10,958 bases of DNA from Pseudoneurospora amorphoporcata (taxonomy: Eukaryota; Ascomycota; Sordariomycetes; Sordariales; Sordariaceae): assembly GCA_033297205.1 (NCBI GenBank), contig MU859529.1, positions 1-10,958 on the forward strand. Reading direction: 5' to 3'. Shown here piece by piece: positions 7,390 to 10,958 of the stretch. The position numbers were made by a program, and so were the translations under genes. The number at the start of each line of letters is the position of its first letter. Position 1 is the first letter of the stretch. A model generated the notes under the pieces. That model was not told where the DNA came from. It saw only the letters and a list, made by a program, of their open reading frames with translations, and made no database searches.

Positions 7390-7737
7390 TGTGACGAACG
7401 GCAGTCTGATCTGCCTACGTGAGATAGCTGAAAGTAAAGACTATTAGTGCTATTCAGTGAAGCCAAAAGGTTCACAACAAGTATGGTAGCGTTATACGTG
7501 TCTCGGTGATAAAGATCAATTGACTACTGTCGAACTATCTGACAATCTGAGTTCTCCAGTCGCCCCTTTATACTATATACTCTGGATGCTTCTTCGTAAC
7601 GTGGTGAGCCTGGCTCGACTGGTGAGCCTGGGCCTACCCCGAGCTTCCCCTGCCATGGTTACATTGCCCAGCCTTCGCGTGGCTATTGTGTACTGGTGGC
7701 TTGGTTGACCCATGTCCTTGATTATTAGTTCGTAATA
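7390..7737 (+). mobile_element. Solo LTR, family B, copy 4 (348 bp), inserted in RT
   Basis: It starts TGTGACGAACGGCAGTCTG and ends AGTTCGTAATA (CA end changed to TA), with perfect duplications CGAAT at 7385-7389 and 7738-7742. It inserted within the GHEWK codons of RT motif B', 50 bp from the LTR D insertion, as a separate event. A TTTATACTATATAC stretch at 7567-7580 is a possible TATA region, matched by TTTATACTGCAT in copy 3. It is the shortest B copy, with only two GTGAGCCTGG words. Confidence 0.92.
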
Positions 7738-8230
7738 CGAATGGAAAACAGCTTTCCGCTGCAAGTACAGCCTCTTCGAATACGTCGTTATACCTATAGG
7801 ACTCATTAACGTACCCTCTACGTTTCAGGCCATGATGAATTATATCTTTATAGATCGATTGGACGCCGATGTGCTCGTTTACCTTAATAATATCCTCATT
7901 TACGCCGACGACGAAGAAAAACACGACCGCCTTATTCTAGAAGTCTTAAAACGCCTCTTCGAGAACAACCTAGCCGTCGCCCCCCAGAAATGCAAATAGG
8001 GAGTAGACAACGTTGAGTTCTTAGGCTACATGATCCCCCTAGAAGGTATTAGTATAGCTAGCGATAAGATTAAAAGTATTATAGAATGGAAGGAACCTAT
8101 AACCCTCAAAGAAAGTTAGTCCTTTGTAGGATTTGCTAACTTCTACCCCCGTTTCATTCGCAACTTCTCTACTATCGTCAGGCCTCTTACCTTAGCCAAC
8201 GCACTGGAAAAGAAGCTCCGGAAATAGACC

Positions 8231-8722
8231 GAACCACTGGCCAAAGCCTTCCAAGCACTAAAGGACACCTTTATAAAAGCCCTAGTCCTAGCTTACTTCA
8301 ACCTAGCTAAGTAAGCTATTATAGAAACCGACGCCTCGGATTTTAGTATTAGAGCTGTGCTATTATAGAAGAGCGACGACGATAAACTATACCCCGGCGC
8401 CTTCTACTCGAGAAAAATGTCCCCGGCTGAAATAAACTACGAAATCCACGATAAGGAACTCCTCGCCATTGTCGATAGCTTCGAACGTTGGAGGATTTAC
8501 CTCGAAGGAGCCAAGCACCGCATTGAGGTCTTCTCAGACCACCAGAACCTAGCCTATTTCACCTACGCAAAAGTCCTCAACCGCCGTCAAGCCCGATGGG
8601 CTATCCAGCTCGCTAACTTCTGGTTCATTATCAACTACAGACCAGGCCACCTCAACGTAAAAACGGACGCCCTTTCCCGCCAGGAAAGTTTCAAACCGGA
8701 GAAAGGGGGAGGTAAAGACTAG
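8231..8722 (+). pseudogene. RNase H domain of pol
   Basis: RNase H removes the RNA strand during reverse transcription and, in a self-priming element, would also cut the primer. The domain follows RT in frame. Catalytic acidic residues are all present: Asp in ETDASDF (8330-8332), Glu in DKELLAIV (8456-8458), Asp in FSDHQNL (8537-8539) and Asp in KTDALSRQ (8666-8668). The stretch 8417-8722 is open for 101 codons and is one of the best-kept parts of pol. Upstream, TAG at 8227, 8312 and 8366 stand at Trp/Gln positions. It ends in GGGKD* and runs on toward integrase. Confidence 0.92.
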
Positions 8723-10068
8723 CCGATTACGTCGGTCTTGCAAGAAAAGCACTTCAGTAATTTAAAAGGCCCGGCCGAGCTAGGTAGCTGCTTCCTCTTG
8801 TCTAAAGATAGGCTTTGTAGTATATCGACCCCTCGATGGAGCAACGAGTTTATTAAGAAACTCAAGGATGCTAGAGAAACCAACTCAGCTTGTATGGAGT
8901 AATATAATAAGGACGAGCTTGATAGGGACTTTAAGAAACTAAGCGACCATTTGTTCTACTGAAAGAACTGCCTCTGGATCCTAAAAACCCTACAAATGGA
9001 AGTCATTTCCTCAGAATACGATACTAAGGTCGCCGGCTATATGGAAATGGACAAAACTATGGAATTTATCACCAGAAACTTCTGGTGGCCCAAGATGGAA
9101 GAATTAGTCACGGAATACGTTCAAGGTTGCCACGAATGCTAACAGAACAAACCTCCCCGTCACTCACCCTATGGGCTATAGCAACCCATGGAGCTATACT
9201 ACACTCCCTAGCAAACGGTAGCTATAGATTTCATCACGGATCTACCCCTATTAAACGGTTGTAACTCTATCTGGGTAATAGTCAACCCCTTTACGAAGAT
9301 GGCCCATTTCATCCCTCTTAAGGTAGGAGAAAAGAAAGTAAAGGACCTAATCAAAATCTTCACGCGGTCATACTGGTGGCTACATAGCGTGCCCCTAGAT
9401 ATCATCTCTGATCGCGATTCCCGGTTCACGGCCCAACTCTGGAAGGATTTCCTGAAGCTTGTCAGCATCAAGAGCTGGATAAGTATAGCATTCCACCCCC
9501 AGACCGACGGCCAAATTGAAAGACTGAACCAAATCCTCGAGATATACCTACGTGCCTTCGTCAATTACGAAATGAGCAACTGAGAAGACCTTCTAGCCAC
9601 TGCTAATTCGCATACAACAACTCTGTCTCGTCCTCTACCAGCCTTACCTCGTTCTACTCTAACTACGGATATCACCCTGCTTCATACAACCCCCCTGACG
9701 GCGCTCCTCGTAATCCTAGAAGTCGTCTCTACGCCCACTAGATGACCCAGGTTCACGACCACGCTCAGAAACATCTCGATCGCGCCCGTCAGAGGATGAA
9801 GGAGTGGGCGAATAAGAAACGAACGGAGGTACCAGTCTATGAGGTAGGACAGTTGGTTATACTGAACGGTAAGCATATTAAGACTAAGAAACCCTCGAAG
9901 AAACTCGATAAGAAACTCTACGGACTATTCAAGATATCTTAGGTAATTTCCCCTACCGCTGTCCGTCTTACCTTACCTAAAACCTAGCACATCCATAATT
10001 CCTTCCACGTCTCGCTCCTAGAACCCTATCGCGCTGGCAATCAAGTAGCCCCTAACCTTAACCAGGTC
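8723..10068 (+). pseudogene. Integrase of pol (zinc-binding, core and C-terminal domains)
   Basis: Integrase inserts element cDNA into the host. The N-terminal zinc module has H-x6-H-x29-C-x2-C spacing, but both His are Tyr (TAC 9017-9019, TAT 9038-9040); Cys are at 9128 and 9137 and NFWWPKM lies between. The core keeps D in AIDFITDLP (9227-9229), D in ISDRDSRF (9410-9412) and E in HPQTDGQIER (9518-9520), an exact D-35-E. A one-base loss near 9602 moves the reading into the frame giving AYNNS..SNYGYHP, then QRMKEWANKKR, YEVGQLVILNGKHIKTKKPS and, through TAGs, VISPTAVRL and FHVSLLEPYR, the usual C-terminal domain. Stops include TAA 9140, TGA 9581 and TAG 9736 and 9940. Confidence 0.93.
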
Positions 10069-10258
10069 CTGCGAGAGGCAGCCCCAACAGAGTCAGAAGA
10101 CTAAAGTGGAAAAGAAGTCATCGCCTTCCACGCTAGGCATCCGGAGAAGCCACGCGACCCCAACGTACCCCAAGACGGGCAAGACTAACGCAAAGCTAGT
10201 AAAGCTAAGCAGGAAGCTATGTCAGGCTCGAGGCGAGCCTTGAAGAAGTGGGAGCTGA
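10069..10258 (+). other. Pol tail without a recognisable chromodomain, and polypurine tract
   Basis: After LLEPYR the frame continues as an acidic, Pro-rich tail (REAAPTESED, KEVIAFHARHPEKPRDPN) with stops at 10102 and 10186. The SED..KEVIA stretch faintly resembles the start of an integrase-linked chromodomain, but no aromatic cage or full fold can be made out. The last 17 bases before the 3' LTR (GAAGAAGTGGGAGCTGA, 10242-10258) are purine-rich and suit a plus-strand primer. Confidence 0.55.
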
Positions 10259-10557
10259 TGTCACACGGACATTTGCCTACAGTCCAGAGTTAGGGTTGTC
10301 AAGGCTCAGCGCGAAGGCCGGCGCTAGAAGGACGAAGGAGAATGGTTAAAGAACCACTTGTATGCAGAATGCTAGATTGATGCCTTGTGGCCTCAGGCCA
10401 CAAGGCTCTGTACGTACCGAACTTCTTTGGCATAAGGAGGCCTTGAAACCGAACCTTCCTCTGGAGGTTGAAGGGATCAACAAGGCCTTCGAGACCAAAG
10501 AAGATTATCAGCAGAATTGAACTATTGTTCCAAGCCCAAAAACTTGCCCTTGTCACA
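10259..10557 (+). repeat. 3' LTR of element A
   Basis: It is 299 bp, TGTCACACGG..TTGTCACA, and less mutated than the 5' LTR: the terminal CACA, the CAACAAGG and the CAGGCC words are intact where the 5' copy has T. It contains the 10-bp hairpin CCTTGTGGCC-TCA-GGCCACAAGG (10383-10405) and the conserved AAGAAGATTATC primer word (10498-10509). It is followed by CTTAG, which does not match the base run before the 5' LTR. Confidence 0.94.
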
Positions 10558-10848
10558 CTTAGACTATACACGCACCTATGTAGGGGCTAGGTTAAGAGTG
10601 CTGAGCAAATACACAAAATGTTCGAGGTTAGGGGCTGCGAGAAGAGGAATCTCCTTAAATTGCAACTAAATAGTTACCAGTGTTGTTAATGCATATTAGG
10701 TATACTTGGCTAGAAAGTCCTGGTGAAGTATATGTAACTGATATTGTATATGTGTATTGGAATCCCTTGGTCATCTTTGTGAGATGGATGTAAAGTCTAT
10801 TTTGGAATCCCTTGGTTATCTTTGTGAGATGGATGTAAAGTCTGTTAC
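10558..10848 (+). other. Non-coding interval with a 45-bp tandem duplication
   Basis: No coding sequence, RNA gene or transposon domain is seen here. Positions 10757-10801 and 10802-10846 are two head-to-tail copies of a 45-bp unit starting TTGGAATCCCTTGGT, differing at only a few bases, one of them C/T. The unit length is a multiple of three, which keeps a frame open over both copies on each strand, but there is no start signal or protein-like character. Confidence 0.6.
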
Positions 10849-10958
10849 TGTCACACGGACATCCGACCCTAAGCCTCACCAGGCTCCTAAGGAGCCGCAC
10901 GGCTTGGACCCAAGCCTTGCTATACAGCTGGATGCCTCAGGTAACTAGGCCATACTCA
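10849..10958 (+). repeat. Possible start of another LTR related to family A (runs off the window)
   Basis: It begins TGTCACACGGACAT, the 14-base terminus of LTR A, then diverges at once (CCGACCCTAAGCC). It is GC-richer than its left neighbour. The same pattern of shared terminus and different middle is seen for A' at 855. The end of the repeat and a target duplication lie beyond the window. Confidence 0.45.

Larger units (their letters stand above)
5936..8230 (+). pseudogene. Reverse transcriptase domain of pol, interrupted by two LTR insertions
   Basis: Conserved blocks run in order. PWDHKIDFEEG is near 5950, then comes a frameshift near 6020, then EFEVLKL, ASYGAPLMFVDKKD, RPVVDYRALNRM and AKIYTKI up to 6262. 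Coding resumes at 7340 with NLKSGFFLVRMAKGHE to 7389, then at 7743 with WKTAFRCKYSLFEYVV, PSTFQAMMNY, VYLNNILIYADD and NVEFLGY. Cutting out 6263-7339 and 7390-7742 (insert plus one duplication each) keeps the frame. All three catalytic Asp are Asn: motif A KINL (7341-7343) and motif C YLNN for YLDD (7886-7891), each a GAT/GAC-to-AAT type change. Further TAG stops stand at former Gln/Trp positions. RT activity is impossible in this copy. Confidence 0.92.
3663..10557 (+). mobile_element. Degenerate Ty3/Gypsy LTR retrotransposon, element A
   Basis: Two 299-bp LTRs in direct orientation flank gag, protease, RT, RNase H and integrase remains in the Ty3/Gypsy order. The total is 6895 bp, of which about 1.43 kb is later insertion (6263-7334 and 7390-7737 plus duplications), leaving about 5.5 kb, normal for fungal Gypsy elements. 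Frame breaks are many TAG/TAA/TGA stops and a few frameshifts (near 4300, 6020, 9602). The flanking 5-mers GTATC (3658-3662) and CTTAG (10558-10562) do not match, so the expected target duplication is absent. The element cannot encode working proteins. Confidence 0.93.

Noticed and set aside
6337..7737. A 1.4-kb DNA transposon with long terminal inverted repeats
   Set aside because: The two inverted arms are separate solo LTRs, each with its own perfect duplication (ACTTG and CGAAT), and RT coding sequence lies between them. The outer flanks do not match each other.
7634..7924. Minus-strand ORFs at 7573-7924
   Set aside because: They span the LTR B / RT junction and are antisense to RT motifs, so they are by-products.
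9208..9564. A 118-codon minus-strand ORF
   Set aside because: It is the shadow of the well-conserved integrase core on the plus strand. The minus-strand ORFs at 4079, 5078, 8549 and 3259 are likewise shadows of gag, pol or the protease-like exon.
7739..10068. TAG read as an amino acid (recoded stop)
   Set aside because: TAG stands at both Gln and Trp positions, TAA and TGA also occur, there are frameshifts, and catalytic Asp and His are changed too. RIP-like mutation explains all of this except the frameshifts.
10757..10948. A 63-codon ORF containing a repeated peptide
   Set aside because: The repeat is the 45-bp DNA duplication, which keeps frame because 45 is a multiple of three. The ORF runs into an LTR-like terminus and has no start signal.
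1..10958. tRNA, rRNA or CRISPR array
   Set aside because: I saw no cloverleaf, rRNA or spacer-repeat pattern. The only tandem arrays are the 17-bp, 4-bp and 45-bp repeats listed.

Overview
The window looks like a transposon graveyard from a filamentous ascomycete (Pezizomycotina). No gene in it is intact. Three things point to this kind of organism. First, there is a decayed Ty3/Gypsy retrotransposon with fungal-type gag-pol domains. Second, there are short (about 70 nt) fungal introns with GTAAGT-type donors, CTAAC branch sites and CAG acceptors. Third, there is pervasive C-to-T / G-to-A change in CpA/TpG context (CAG and TGG to TAG, Asp to Asn, His to Tyr), the pattern expected of repeat-induced point mutation (RIP).

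Left part (1-3662): the backbone is a decayed, intron-containing gene whose visible portion runs from 352 to about 3633 and whose 3' two thirds read as a subtilisin-like (S8) serine protease. It is split by a nest of solo LTRs that target-site duplications (TSDs) resolve. LTR family A' (855-2235, TSD GGCTA) interrupts the gene. A' is interrupted by a minus-strand LTR of family A (1425-1723, TSD GCCTC). That copy is interrupted 2 bp inside its edge by an LTR of family B (917-1421, TSD CTCTG/CTCTA). At the left margin the 3' end of another B copy (1-94) abuts a fragment of family D (95-351).

Centre and right (3663-10557): a Ty3/Gypsy element, A, has 299-bp LTRs at both ends. Between them lie remains of gag (with a CCHC knuckle), aspartic protease, reverse transcriptase, RNase H and integrase, all on the plus strand and broken by stops and frameshifts. 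A 12-nt perfect complement between the LTR (3902-3913) and the bases directly after the LTR (3962-3973) marks it as a likely self-priming element like Tf1. Its RT is interrupted twice by independent insertions. One is a solo LTR of family D (6263-7334, TSD AAAAT), which itself carries a minus-strand solo LTR B (6337-6737, TSD ACTTG). The other is a solo LTR B (7390-7737, TSD CGAAT). Removing the insertions and one copy of each duplication leaves the RT frame exactly in register.

Right edge (10558-10958): non-coding sequence with a 45-bp tandem duplication, then the first 110 bp of what may be another LTR sharing the family A terminal motif.

Working order, inferred from nesting: the protease-like gene and element A are the oldest layers; A' precedes the solo A copy; B copies are the youngest in every stack. 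Family letters are my own labels. I did not match any of these to a named family.
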